Origin: Combretum micranthum | Lineage: Eukaryota > Streptophyta > Magnoliopsida > Myrtales > Combretaceae | Direction: 5' to 3' | Length of the DNA: 64,000 nucleotides | Assembly: GCA_024138025.1 (NCBI GenBank) | Contig: JAMXBD010000575.1 | Location: 372,001-436,000, forward strand | In this document: positions 35,940 to 47,773 of the stretch, piece by piece | How positions within the stretch are numbered: the stretch's first letter is position 1 | Layout: the number at the start of each line of letters is the position of its first letter | The notes under the pieces: model-generated | The model's input: only the letters and a program-made list of their open reading frames with translations | What the model was told of the DNA's origin: nothing | Database searches by the model: none | Position numbers and translations under genes: made by a program

Positions 35940-36500
35940 GGAATCCGGATGCAACGATCACGTGCGTGTCGCGTGACTATCGCGCTACGCGTGACCTAGG
36001 GAAACAACACGTGATAGGATGATCAAGAGAGAATCGTGTAGGGAGGAGGAGTAGGCAATCTCAATAGGCTCTAACACACGTGTGACAGGCAAGGGAGCTA
36101 AATAGCATCAACCTCACTGAATACTATGGATTCGTGTATGTTCTTGAGTAAATTAAGTGTTTGATTCACCAAGAAGGAAATCCGGCAGTACGACGGTGTT
36201 TGTCCAAGATTTCACCTTGTCCAAATGAGGTAAGGACTAAGGTATTTATAGAGAATCCAGCTGTCGATGTCGTCCGTCGGATCCGACAGACGACCGACGG
36301 CTAGGATGAGTCCCTCTCATTATGGATATGGTTGTGGGCTCCCTTATGGACCCATGCCCATTGAGGCCTTCATAGCAATGTGTGTGAGCCAATTTGAGAA
36401 AGGTTGGAATTGGGCAGGCCAATTCCAACGGGCCCTACTCCAAGCCTACCATGCCAATTCTCCCATGATCATCCCAATTGGATTGAGCCTAACTCTTTAA
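35940..36500. other. CpG-rich island, probably LTR-like transposon remnant
   Basis: Stands out from the AT-rich surroundings. GCGTGTCGCGTGACTATCGC with repeats of GCGTGAC lies at 35965-35995, and three ACGTG boxes follow at 35959, 36008 and 36074. At 36273-36300 an inverted pair, CCGTCGG and CCGACGG, surrounds the palindrome TCGGATCCGA. A GTATTTATAG box sits at 36243. No reliable coding frame is seen. Composition and a TATA box without a gene suggest LTR or other transposon sequence. Confidence 0.35.
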
Positions 36501-36599
36501 GCCCTGTCACATTAGCCCAAAGAGTTAAATCCAAATAATAATTAGGCTCAAGGCTTTTGTAATCAGATTTATACATCTACAATATTTAAAATAAAATCA

Positions 36600-36880
36600 A
36601 CTAAAGACGCCAATCTATTCCCAAGTTCTAATTTATTTTTCAGTCTCAATCATTTTTATAAATTAATAGAGTCTAACTAAGCAAACTTTAAGTTTATTAA
36701 GTATTAATTTGAGCTGAGTTTGAGCTAAAAATTAAAATTCAATTAAGATTGAGTCAAACTCAAGCACAAAAAATAAATCTCGATTAATTTTGAGTCTAGC
36801 TCAAATTTAAAGTTTTTCACTTGAGTCGAGTCCGAATTTAATTATGTATAATCTAGATTTGACTCATTCAGGGCTCTAGG
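36600..36880. mobile_element. hAT-type MITE fragment
   Basis: Contains TTGAGCTGAGTTTGAGCTAA, GATTGAGTCAAACTCAAG and CACTTGAGTCGAGTCCGAAT, the same vocabulary as 31887-32311. No ends or target duplication were found. Confidence 0.35.
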
Positions 36881-37302
36881 TTTATCTATTTCGGTTTCAT
36901 GTGTACTAGTGATTCCACGAGAAAACAAAGGAATGTGAAATTATCTGCATAAGAACTAATAACAATAGTTTTTTAGGTAATAATTATAATCGTTAATATC
37001 GATAATATGTATGTTTCATGTTTGAATTAAGAGTAGTGTTTATAGTTTTTCATAATGGATAGGAAAATTCTGGAGTATTCTTATCTATAAACACTGCTCT
37101 TTCGGGTCCCTGGTTTTTAAGATGATGATTAACAAATATCCATAAAAGTAGAATCACGTGTTCGTTCTATGAATATGGCATACTGCAAGTTTTCATGAGT
37201 AATACAGATATATTATTATATATAACTTTTAAAGAAAATATATCCTATAATTAATTATCGTGTTTTTTTTTCAACCCTCCGATGGGTTATTATGTAACAT
37301 AT

Positions 37303-37665
37303 ATCGGCCCGTTCACTTCGTTGTATAGAATAAGGGAGAAAATAATTCTAATTGAAAAAGATTGTAATAGGATTGTAATCGCTATTACTATGTTTACTTG
37401 GTATAAATTATAAAAATAATTATTATTGAAGTAAAAGATAAAAATATCTATCATACCTTCTATATTTATTATAAAAAAAAAAAGAAGATAATTATATAGG
37501 TGATATTTTTAAGATAGGGATATTTATGATAAAATTGAAAAATAAAATATTGACGATTCATACGAGTAAGAACATAAATTGCTATTCATCATTTTAGGTA
37601 ATAACAATTCATTATGACTTACCATTCTCATACCTTAATAACAGTTTTACATCAAACAAGGAGGG
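37303..37665. mobile_element. MITE-like element, family C (copy 1)
   Basis: Shares with 40540-40865 an ordered series of blocks: ATAGGATTGTAAT, GTAAAAGATAAAA.TATCTAT, TATATTTATTA, AGATAATTATATA.GTGA, GATATTTATGATAAAATTGA, AAATTG.TATTCATCATTTTA and AATTCATTAT. The left boundary is near GGCCCGTTCACTTC. Recurrence at similar length supports a mobile family. The superfamily is unknown. Confidence 0.5.
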
Positions 37666-38061
37666 AATGAATAATTACTCTTTTCGATTGAAGGAGCTAA
37701 TGGATGAGAGTAAAGTTACCAAATTTTAAACACGATATGCATATAATTAAGAAAGGGAATAAAGCATAAAAGAAATTATGATAAATTATGGATTATACAT
37801 AATAGATAATATGATAAAAATAATCTTAATATGAGTAAACGCAGTTATAATTATACATAATCATTTGTGATTTTTAATCAATTTCATATATTTTTTATAC
37901 AAGGACGAATTCAACAGATAATGAGATTAAAAAATGATCGGTCAACACAAAGTATTCCCACTAGACAAGACAAGAGAATTATTCTTTCAATAAGATGAAA
38001 AAAGATCCACTTCCTGTTAATCAGGGCGAATTATAGAAATGGCAGAGAAAGAAATTAATAA

Positions 38062-38400
38062 GGGTTAACAATGAAAATAGTATTTGAATTTGTATAAAAA
38101 TAATAATTAGATACTTGAACTTTAATTTTGAATAATATGGTAACTTTGTTCATGTCTAAAGTTTGGCTTTAATAATTTTAGTACCTGAACAAAATTTTCA
38201 TTGATTTTTTTCATACCTAAAGCAAGTAAAAGGAGATATAAAAAAATTTCATGAAAAGTCTGTTCGGGTACTAAAATTGTCAAAACTAAATTTCAAAGTA
38301 AAAAAAACTTTGCACCACTACCAAATTGTTCAAAACCAAACTTCATGTACCTAATTATTATTTTTGCGAAAGTTCATATACCTTTTTTTTTCATTATCCC
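38062..38400. mobile_element. Mutator-type foldback MITE, 339 bp
   Basis: Perfect 9-bp direct repeats AATTAATAA flank the element at 38053-38061 and 38401-38409. The ends are long imperfect inverted repeats of about 85-100 bp. GGGTTAACAATGAAAATAG, AAAATAATAATTAGATAC and TTGAATAATATGGTA on the left mirror GGGATAATGAAAA, AAAATAATAATTAGGTAC and TTGAACAATTTGGTA read from the right. A 9-bp duplication plus long inverted repeats is the mark of Mutator-like elements. No transposase is encoded. Confidence 0.87.
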
Positions 38401-38409
38401 AATTAATAA

Positions 38410-40535
38410 TTAGTTAAGTTAAGCTAATTTGCTTAATGATAATGTTAATTTATTGTCGCACTAGTTATTTCTTTTTTCTTTTTAGGAAACATCTATTTGG
38501 TCAATACATACCATTTCGAAGGTCAGCTATTTAAGACATTTCGAAAACCTGTGAAGCGTCTATTAACGACCTATCCCATTTAGTTTAAAATTATAAATCT
38601 TTCAAGTTAAGTAATCCTACTTTAGGTTTGACTCTTTACAATCTGATCTGAAATGGATAGCAAAAAATATTTTTACCAGTTTTTAACTTTTTATGACATG
38701 CTTGGTTTGAAAAATAAAACAAAATAAAAATTGAATTGTAATTTTTTTTAAGAATAAAACATGGAAGTAATAAATTTTAGGTAGTATTTCTTTCAAGCCT
38801 CCAGTCATAAGCACATAAGGGTACATGCCTAAAAACACAAGAAAAGAAATAGGTATTTTCAATCTTGTAAAAGAATTGCAATTTTTAATTTGTGGTAATT
38901 GTAATTATGTACAGTAGTTATTCTGACAATTAAACACAAAGATATATCGGATTAAGGAAAAAAAATGCTAACTTTTTGAGAAAAATTACATAAATCATGC
39001 AAGATAAAAAAAATTCAAAAATAGGCAACTTAAACTCGTCTCTTAAAAGGACGAAGTTGTAAGTGGCTAATCCCGTTTTTTCAAGAGACGAGATCGACTT
39101 ACTTAATTTTGAAATTATTTTCGTTTTAGTGATATTTTTATAATTTTTTAAAATAAATATATTAATTTCCTTTTCCTAGATACATCTACTAGGGACGAAT
39201 AATTAACCTATATTGTTAAAAATTCAAATATTTTTGGGTTTTAAGATTTTCTCGTTTCTTAATTTTATATTTTCAAATTACACATAGGACTGGTTTTGAT
39301 TTTCATAAGATTTTCTTTTTCCATTTTTTATTCAAAATTATTCATATTTGAAATTAAATGTACCGTGGAATTGTACTGTCATGAAGCTGTTCAAGTCAAA
39401 CCGTACTTCTCCATTATTCTGAACATAGTTAATGCCTAATGGTATTGTAACTTATTGAGATTTTCTCTAATATCTTCGCCGCGAGCATATTTCATGATGT
39501 GGATTAAAAGGTGTTAAGTTTGAATTTTTCTATCATTATAATAGGATAAAAAAAGATTTTCAACATAACTGTTCATTCTAAATTCTACAAACGATATAAT
39601 ATAATATTTTCTGTTTCATGTATAGCACATAATAAACATTGTATAAGAAAATAAATATATTTAGTTAATCTTACGCAAAAGATATACACATATATATATT
39701 TTCAGTTAGAAACTTTAATATTAATGTCAAACTTAGTATTTTTATATTTGTATTTTGTAATAGATATTTATTATGGCATAAACAGTGCAAGTACATAGTT
39801 GCTAATACTTATAAATATATAAATATGTATGTTTGATATAAGAGCGGTGTCGACACATTCTCATAACGGCTAGAAAAATTCCATACTGCTCTTGTCTATA
39901 AATGTTCTTCTTTCGATTTCTACTTAATTTTTAAGATGGTGATGGGAAAAGAATCAATAAAAGTAGGATCGTTTTATAAATAATGCATATTGCAAGTTTG
40001 CGTGAGTAATACAAATATATATACACAGAGATAATTTAGGGAAAATATGTCCAATACTTAGAAATATTTTGTCAAATTTTAATTTGTTTCATTTAAGTTT
40101 TGTTGAAGCCTCGTTCTATTAAGAATTCTTGATATCATAGAACTGAATGTATATAATAATCTAATTATTAAAATAAATATATTATATTAAATATTTTAAT
40201 GATACGATCATAATCAAATATGAATCCGAACTATTAAAAAATCCATAGAACCGATCAGTAAAAAGAAAAAAAAAACTATAAAATTTCTCTCCATTACATA
40301 AGGAAAGTAACACCCACATATACATACGGAACATGGTTAATTGACTCTGTTTTAAAATTGACTAATCAGAAAAATGTTAGTGGTTTTTCAATGTGGTGCA
40401 CTATTATGCAGAATTGCAGATATCAAAAGGAAGATGGTACAAAAAACACAATAATGATAAAACATGAATTATATACACGACACATGACATTATAAAGATC
40501 ATTACGCTGCGAATAATTGTAATATAATCATAAAT
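38410..40535. other. AT-rich intergenic sequence
   Basis: No gene or bounded element was recognised. Some phrases are shared between 37010-37230 and 39825-40030 (GTTTATGAATATGCATACTGCAAG-like and TATAAACACTGCTCTT-like), suggesting another old dispersed repeat in two copies. Confidence 0.35.
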
Positions 40536-40539
40536 TAAT

Positions 40540-40865
40540 CATTTATTATTGTCACTTTGCGGAATGAAATAAGAAAGGATAAAAATTTCAATTCAAAAAA
40601 AATGCAATAGGATTGTAATAATTGTTACAATATCTATTTTGTATAAAAGGTAACACAAGTAATTATTATAGTAAAAGATAAAATATCTATAATATCCTTA
40701 TATTTATTACATAGAAAGATAATTATATATGTGAAATTTTTAAGACAAGGTATTTATAACAAAATTGAAAAATAGACACAATTCATGTGGTGATCACATG
40801 AATTGATATTCATCATTTTAAGTAATAGTAATTCATTATAAATTGTCATTCCTTTCAACTGAACA
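40540..40865. mobile_element. MITE-like element, family C (copy 2)
   Basis: Colinear with 37303-37665 across at least seven blocks listed there. It contains an extra inverted pair ATTCATGTG..CACATGAAT at about 40780-40803. Confidence 0.5.
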
Positions 40866-40867
40866 CT

Positions 40868-41260
40868 GTGTCATGTTTGGTATGCGAGAATGAACTCAGA
40901 ATGAAATCGCGATTCCAGGTTTCATTCCCATTGCTATCTTTAGTTATGTTTTTAAAAGCTGGAATCACGATTCCTAAGAATCAGTAATTCCAGCTTTGAG
41001 GAGAAATTCGATTCCGTGCTTGAAGCGGCAGAATCGCAATTCCATTCTTTCCTCATAAATAATTAACATTAAATTATATTTTTTATCATCTTACTTATTT
41101 ATTATTTACATTAATTATTAAGGATGTTTTTGACAAATAACATGTTAATTCCATTCTATTCCAATATGTATTCAAACAAAGAAATAAATTTATTATTCCA
41201 CCTCCCATTACATTCCTTTCATTTCAATTCATTCCATTCCGAATGATTCATGTGTAAAAC
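40868..41260. mobile_element. MITE-like element, family B (copy 2)
   Basis: Opens with ATGTTTGGTATGCGAGAATG and closes with a run of ATTCC words (CATTCCTTTCATTTCAATTC). Repeated GGAATC and GATTCC words give weak self-complementarity. It lies directly after the family-C copy. Confidence 0.45.
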
Positions 41261-41635
41261 GTGACGTGATATCAGTTTTTTTTAAAAGAAGGAATGAACA
41301 GCTATTCATGTCAAGTTAATGGATTATTAAATTTACATATTTTTTTACACTAACACAAATTCAATGAAAGTTCGTACGTAAACACGATCCATTAGCACGA
41401 ATTGTCAACACTAGACAAAAATATAGTTCTTTTAAATGATGCTAATTTGCTTAGTTAACTATAATGGCAATGGACGTTATACTGTCTCCTTAGCAGAACT
41501 GCTAAATTGTAACCTTGTTTTCATTTTAGGAAATAATTATTAATTTATGAATTGCATTATTCACAATTCTCTCTAATTGGTCAATACATATATCATTTTA
41601 AAGGCAGGTCATTTTTTGTTTGGCTATCGTTTTAA

Positions 41636-41835
41636 GGTAGATCATAAATATTTTATTTTTATTTTTATAATAAATTATTTATCAATAAATAGATACATAT
41701 AAAAGAATAATTAACAGTTATTATAAAAAGATTAAACAAATAAAATATAAATATAAATACAAATACAATAAATCAGAGACGTCTATGTATATATTATTTT
41801 AATACAAATAAAACTACCATTCAAAACCCATACGT
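41636..41835. mobile_element. Small MITE, family A (copy 3)
   Basis: TATAATAAATTATTTATCAA, ATTAACAGTTATTATAAAAAG and AAATATAAATATAAATAC match the interior of 33152-33371 in order, and the right end is CTACCATTCAAAAC. More diverged than the first two copies. Confidence 0.4.
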
Positions 41836-42029
41836 TGCATAGCCAGAAGCCTATTCAGAGGACAATTTATTAAGTAGCAGTCCAATTTGACTTTGAATTG
41901 CGAACCTTCCAAATTAAGTTTTCGACCTAAGACTTGACTCTTTTGCCATCGAAGGGTTAGTAGAATGTGATAAAAGAAAGTTTAATCGTAGATATGTCAG
42001 GTTTGGATTGCGAGACGAAATAAATGCTC

Positions 42030-42600
42030 CGATTATTTTAGGAAAAGTATTTTTTTTAGAAAAATTTTTATTTGTTTGCTATCGTTGTTTTTTTTTTTTT
42101 TTGGGTAGAAAGAGTAGACTTATATTAAGTGAAAAGGTGTTATATTTGTTTATTATGTTGAAAAGGTGTTTTAAGTGGAATGTCTTTTTTCTTGTAAAGG
42201 AAAAACTTCTCATTTTTTCTAGAAAATGACTGATGCTTTTTAAATAGTCTCCACAGGAAATTTTTTTTTATGCAGGATACTATATTTTACACATAAAATT
42301 CATTTTACATATCAAAAAAAGTTTTTTTCAACACATTTGAGACGTAAAATTGGAAAATATTTTTCTTATGTTGAAAACATCCCTTTAAGTGAAATAAATT
42401 TTCTCTTGCAAGGGAAAAACTTTATTTTTCTAGAAAATGACTCTTTTTTTTTTAATAGGTAGTTTTTTTTCCCAAAAGGATCTCCACAATAAATAATATT
42501 TTTTACATGGTATATTATATTTTGCATAAAATTCGGGTCAAACATTAAAAAATCTTTTCAATGTATTTTTATAAATACAACTAAGTAAGAAAACATGCCA
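42030..42600. repeat. Internally duplicated AT-rich repeat related to the Tourist-like MITE
   Basis: Two direct copies of about 0.2 kb follow each other, sharing TATGTTGAAAA, TTTAAGTG.AAT, TTCTTGTAAAGGAAAAACTT, TTTTCTAGAAAATGACT, CTCCACA and a TACTATATTTTACA.ATAAAATTC block. Blocks also resemble the interior of 30969-31594. A short open frame here is a by-product. Confidence 0.5.
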
Positions 42601-43243
42601 CTTTTATTTTGAACAATAACCCAAAAAGTAATAATATATATATAATTAATGTAATCATCAAGGTTTATAAAAGAGTAATTGTGTGAATGACATCATAGCG
42701 TCTTTATCCTAACTTATTTGAAGAAAACTTCAAGAATATGAGTAATAATAAAGTGAATACTTATTGGGATAATTAATAACTAAAGTTACTATGACAAGCA
42801 ATCCTGTCACTCCTTTCTCACTTATTATTTCATAATTATTTAATTTTTACAAATAATAACCCTCTTACTTCTTCTTCTATTGGTCCTTTTACACTTATTT
42901 AATTTTTATAAAAAATAACAAACTTGCTTTGAGGTAATAAAATAAAATGGGACCCACAAAAATTTTAAAAAAAGTAGATAAATATGAAGATAAAGTAGAA
43001 AGTCGTCTAACATTTTGAGATGCTTCAAATTCTGACATGAAACTTTAAGTAACTCTTTAACCAACTTAGAGATAAAGATAAATATACTATTATATTCTAA
43101 TAAAATCAGCGGAGTCTCTCAAATAAGAGATGCCTAGAATGTGCTCTAGTTATAATCACTAAAGAAAAAAAAAAGAGTATATTAAAATTTCTTTGACATC
43201 TTATATGTAGATAAAGGGATATGTGAAAAAAATTAAAGAAAAA
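42601..43243. other. AT-rich intergenic sequence
   Basis: No gene or bounded element recognised. Confidence 0.4.
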
Positions 43244-45125
43244 TGTAATGCCCTAATCTAAATACATTACAACTCGCCATATGCTCTAATTAAAAATAAC
43301 ACGCTAAGACTATTAAAAACTCTAAACCACCAATTATTAAAAACATATATCTTCAAAACTCTTTAAATAAGGATACTTTTAAAAAATAATAATAAACAAA
43401 TGTCATAAAACTAAAACCATCTTCATAACTCTCTAGTTGGCATAAACCAAGCCAACGTACTGCAACTAAACTCAAACAAAAAGTATTTTCAAAATCTCAT
43501 GAATCAAACAGAGGTTTCAAAAACAACTTTCATAGTTCATCTATTCTCAATGATCCAAGATAAACCTAGAGATCTGCAAGATAATCAGGTCCACTAACGT
43601 CCTTCCCGTAGTTCACATATACATCGAATCCAGATAAATCATAAACTATCTGATCATCACCTGTACATGAAAAAATATATATAGGGGTGAGCGAAAACGC
43701 CCAATACGCCAAACCGAAAACACATGCTCATGAACAAGCAATAAGCAGTACCCCATACAACTTAGAAACTAATGCAACAAATACAAATTATTATCTTCAA
43801 ATTAGCCAAGCAAAAAACACAGTTTATGGCCATTCGTGCCTAACCCCAAACCCGGAGTATCTCAAGACTCCCTAAAAACAACCAATATAGGAAAATAGAT
43901 AATTATATACATATATGATGCTGGGAATCTCCCACACACCCCGGGGTCATACTACCAAAACCTATTCTACCAGAATCATCTCTATGCACGAGTCCACTTG
44001 GGACAAACCTCACACATAGATCATCAAGTGCCTCGTTAGTATCACACTCTATGTGGTCTTTACTAACCAAAATTAAACACAAAGCTATACACATTCAATT
44101 ATATATCGGATAGAATTAAGTCAATTTATTATGCTAATCCTACAAGCACAAAGAACAAGCATGGTAAGGTCGTACCTGTTTCGCTTCCAGAACTTTAAGA
44201 TCAATAAACCCTTTTCAAAAGTTTAGAAACCCCAATCACCAGACTCCTAATCATCAACATATATCAAACCAACATTTGTTTTCATGTTCATAATTAAACA
44301 CTACCCCTAAAAATTCACAATCTAAAGCATAAGATTTATAATATTAGATCTACACATTTATCTTCTAGATCACCAAACAATGAAACCCTAGAACGCAATT
44401 TTCTCCAAAACTCCTCAAAAACCCTAGAATCCTCCATAAAAAATAGTACAACTATCAGAAAAGATTCGATCTTTTAACATAATAAAGATTGAAATGATTC
44501 AACACTTACCCAAAACTTCAGATTCCACACTTCCTTGACTGTAGAACTAAGATCTCCAATTCACAACCTAGGGTTTTAGTATCCACCAAAATCGTCTTCA
44601 CCAACTTTGATTCCTTAAATATAAAAAAAAAAAAAAATCTTTAGCAACCAAGATTTAATCAAAGCTTGACCAAAAAGAGATTTGAGATGAATTCTTACCT
44701 AAATCTTGCCTTAGATTAAGCTATGAAGAGAGAACTAAGGGTCTTGATGTATATATATAACTTAGGAAACCCTAGCACCAAGAAGATGTTTTATTTTGTG
44801 TGAAATATAGGCTAGAATCAAGCTAGTGGCTTAGGAGCAGCTTTAAATCAAAACAAGGAACAAAACTACATAGGTCGGTCGTATGCTGATGGCCTTGAAT
44901 TTCAACGCCGGTGGCCTTCAACTGTAAGCCGACGGCTTTTAGCCAACTTTCGCCATACGCTATCATCTTTCACACTTTTCGTTTGCAAATCATCCAAAGC
45001 TCCAAAACTGATATAAAGTTGGTAGCCTTGTATTCAAAGCTGGCAGCTTAAAGCCAGCCTAAATCCTTCCTTTCTTATTCTTCGCGAACAACATCCTTAG
45101 GTCCAAATCCATTTGTTAAAAGACA
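43244..45125 (-). mobile_element. LTR-like block, probably Ty3/gypsy, boundaries uncertain
   Basis: Starts TGTAATGCCCTAATC and can be closed at ...AAAAGACA. The flanks AAAAA and AAATT are a poor 5-bp match. The composition shifts to C-rich, gene-poor sequence with GGGGTGAGCGAAAACGCCC, which on the minus strand reads like the GCTCACCCC stretch common in LTRs of Tekay/Del-type gypsy elements. No gag or pol frame. It may be a second solo LTR of a family related to 6915-10418, or a truncated element. Confidence 0.42.
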
Positions 45126-46998
45126 AAATTAACTTCTTAAACGATCTTATATTACTTTGGCTAAAAAAAGAAACAATCTTATATTATATTACTACCCTTT
45201 ATTATAGATTAATTATTTATATATTACAAAAAATATAGTCATTCTTTCAATCCAGCAAAGGAGTTGTAATTCATAATTTGGTAGTGATAATAATACCATA
45301 TAGTAGTACCGTCAACAAAAGTAAGAATAAATTTACAGAAAAAGGAATAATAACTTTATTTCATTATTATGAAATGAACCAAACCAAACGTATTACTATT
45401 ATTTGTGGTCTTGAATTTGTAGTTTAATGATTATGCTTGAACAAGGGAAAAAAAAATGCCAATGATTGTGAGACCAGTTCATATACGGTGGCTAAAGCGA
45501 AAGGAATTCGATCATATTATCACTAAACAATCCTATAATTGGAAATATCTATAAATAAATAAAAAGATAGAATTGACTTGTATCATATGTAAAATTAGTA
45601 CATATTATATCGTTCACGATATCCCATATATAATTTTATTTTATTTTTATTTATGTATACAGACTGATTGTTATCAATAAATTAATAAAATATATGAAAC
45701 AGATGCAACTGCTTTTATGGTTGCCTTCTTTTTCTATACATAAGAGATAAAGAGAGAGTGAAAAAAAATAAAAAATGAAATAAACTCCTTCTTCAACAAG
45801 TTGGCGAAATATAAAAAGATTAATATATTGTTAACTGTTCTTTTAATGATTTTATACTTGTTATCCAATCCAAGCAAAATGCTAGCTGTTCCTTCTTCAA
45901 CAAGTTGGCAAATGCTGGCTGTTCCTACTTACCAAACACAATAACGGCCTGCGTAGAGTTGTGTTTTTATTCCCAGGGGGCACAGGAGTGAGGCTAGACT
46001 CTCGTGTCCTCAGATTCTGATATATTGTATTTATATTTTATTTTATATTTATGCTGTCCATATGTGATATGTGTTCACATAATTTGGAGTCGAAAAAGTT
46101 ATTTTATCTGTTTCAGCTTTATCATATTGTGCTCGTATAGATTGCTTATTTAAATTTTTATATCTTGTCATGGTATAAGCAATGAAGATGGTGATTTGAG
46201 GGGGAAGGGAGGGGAATAAATAATATGAAAAGAAAGTTCACGTACTTTAAAAAAAATAAAAATAAAAATATTATAGTTTTATAAACTAGAAAATAACAAC
46301 TTTATTTTGTTTTTTATGCAACTAAATAAATTTAGAAAAAAAGAATATATGTGCATGTATTATAGACGAGAATTTGACTAAAGTAGGTCACACAAGTTTT
46401 GCATTACATGCAAGTATGTAACCTTAACATGGTGATGTGAAAATTGGACTCAGTAAGTTGACTTAGAAAAAAAATAACATAAAGGAGGACTTCGTAATTT
46501 TAGCATCTTAAATGCCTATGTGATCGATGAAAGAGCCTAAGGGATCTTAAGCATTGATGCAAGGATTCGACTTATCCTATATCCATTTTCAGGTAAGTCA
46601 AATCTTCCGATCATGTATATATCTCAAGTATTAAATGCACAGGCCTCCTTAAAGTATTTGTTTGTCTCAAGCATTACTAAGAAATTTTAGTTTTGAAAAT
46701 CATATAATTACATTATAAAAATAACTTAATTTGATTAATGATAAAACTATTTTTTTCAAATAAACATTCATATTGGGTAGATAAACAAATCATTAAAAGC
46801 TTGTTACAAAGCATGTAGGCTTTACTAGGCCCTTAAAGAAAAATGCAACTTAAAAAGATTAGATCCAGTCCTTAAAACAATATAAGAACAAAACAAATAA
46901 TCCATCAGCCCGACTTCACTTTACTCATCAACAACTTTTCTTGTTTCATCCCATACCCAAGTTAACATCATCATCATGATCACGCTTTTTTTTTTTTT
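45126..46998. other. AT-rich intergenic sequence
   Basis: No gene recognised. CTTCTTCAACAAGTTGGC occurs twice (about 45788 and 45892), a small local duplication. Confidence 0.4.
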
Positions 46999-47773
46999 TT
47001 CTATACGTATTTTTTAAAACTCTTTTTAGTTAAATTGAAATTCCTTTAGAAGCGCAAATTTTAATAGATAATGTATCGGATACATGTGCAGTAATAATAT
47101 ATTGGTGAATACTGAGTCGAGTCTATAAGAAGTGAGGACTAGCTATCATCTATATCAGTCCAAATCATTGCTAGGCAAATCAAAAGTGTTTCTATTTTTT
47201 GATTTTTTTTTAATATTACTAAACTACAAAGAAATAGGGATTTCCAACACCTGTAAATGATTAGGTTGAGAGCCAATAAATTTGAACAACAATCAAATGT
47301 ATGCTACTAATAAAAAATGCACTTGTCAACCCAAATTGTCAATGGGTTTAGTGTTCAAACAATCAAGCACCAGATAATAACTCTTTCTTCCAAAGTGAGC
47401 AATCACCCTAGATTAACCAATCAATTTTCCCTATTCCTAATCTTTATAAATTACCAAACCCTAATTGAATTTCGGTCCATATTCTTATGTGATCTATAAT
47501 CTAAATTAGATATTTACAAATACGATTAGAAAAGAATTTCTCAATTACAATCCTAATTTGTCATGAATTCTACATCTAATCCAAAATCCTTGATATGTGA
47601 AATAACATCAACAATCCGAATACAGACAAATGATCAATCAACAACATGGATCATCAATCAGATAATTCAAATCTACAACTCTAAACCCTAATTAAAATCA
47701 AAAGAGACAAGTATCAAACATCATCCAAGATATGAACATAAGAAAAAGAACAAAATCACATTGTCAAAATAAT
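46999..47773. repeat. Direct repeat pair, copy 1 (775 bp)
   Basis: Colinear with 49661-50558. Shared blocks include TTAAAACTCTTTTTAGTTAA, TGTGCAGTAATAATATAT.GG, GATTTCCAACACCTGTAAAT, AATCAAGCACCAGATAATAA, AGTGAGCAATCACCCTAGAT and ACATCATCCAAGATATGAAC. Both copies end at TTGTCAAAATAAT. They are not shown to be LTRs, since TG...CA ends and target duplications are absent. Confidence 0.8.

Noticed and set aside
36267..36500. 77-codon + strand frame in the CpG-rich island
   Set aside because: Open on the other strand too, no known domain, and it sits in LTR-like sequence.
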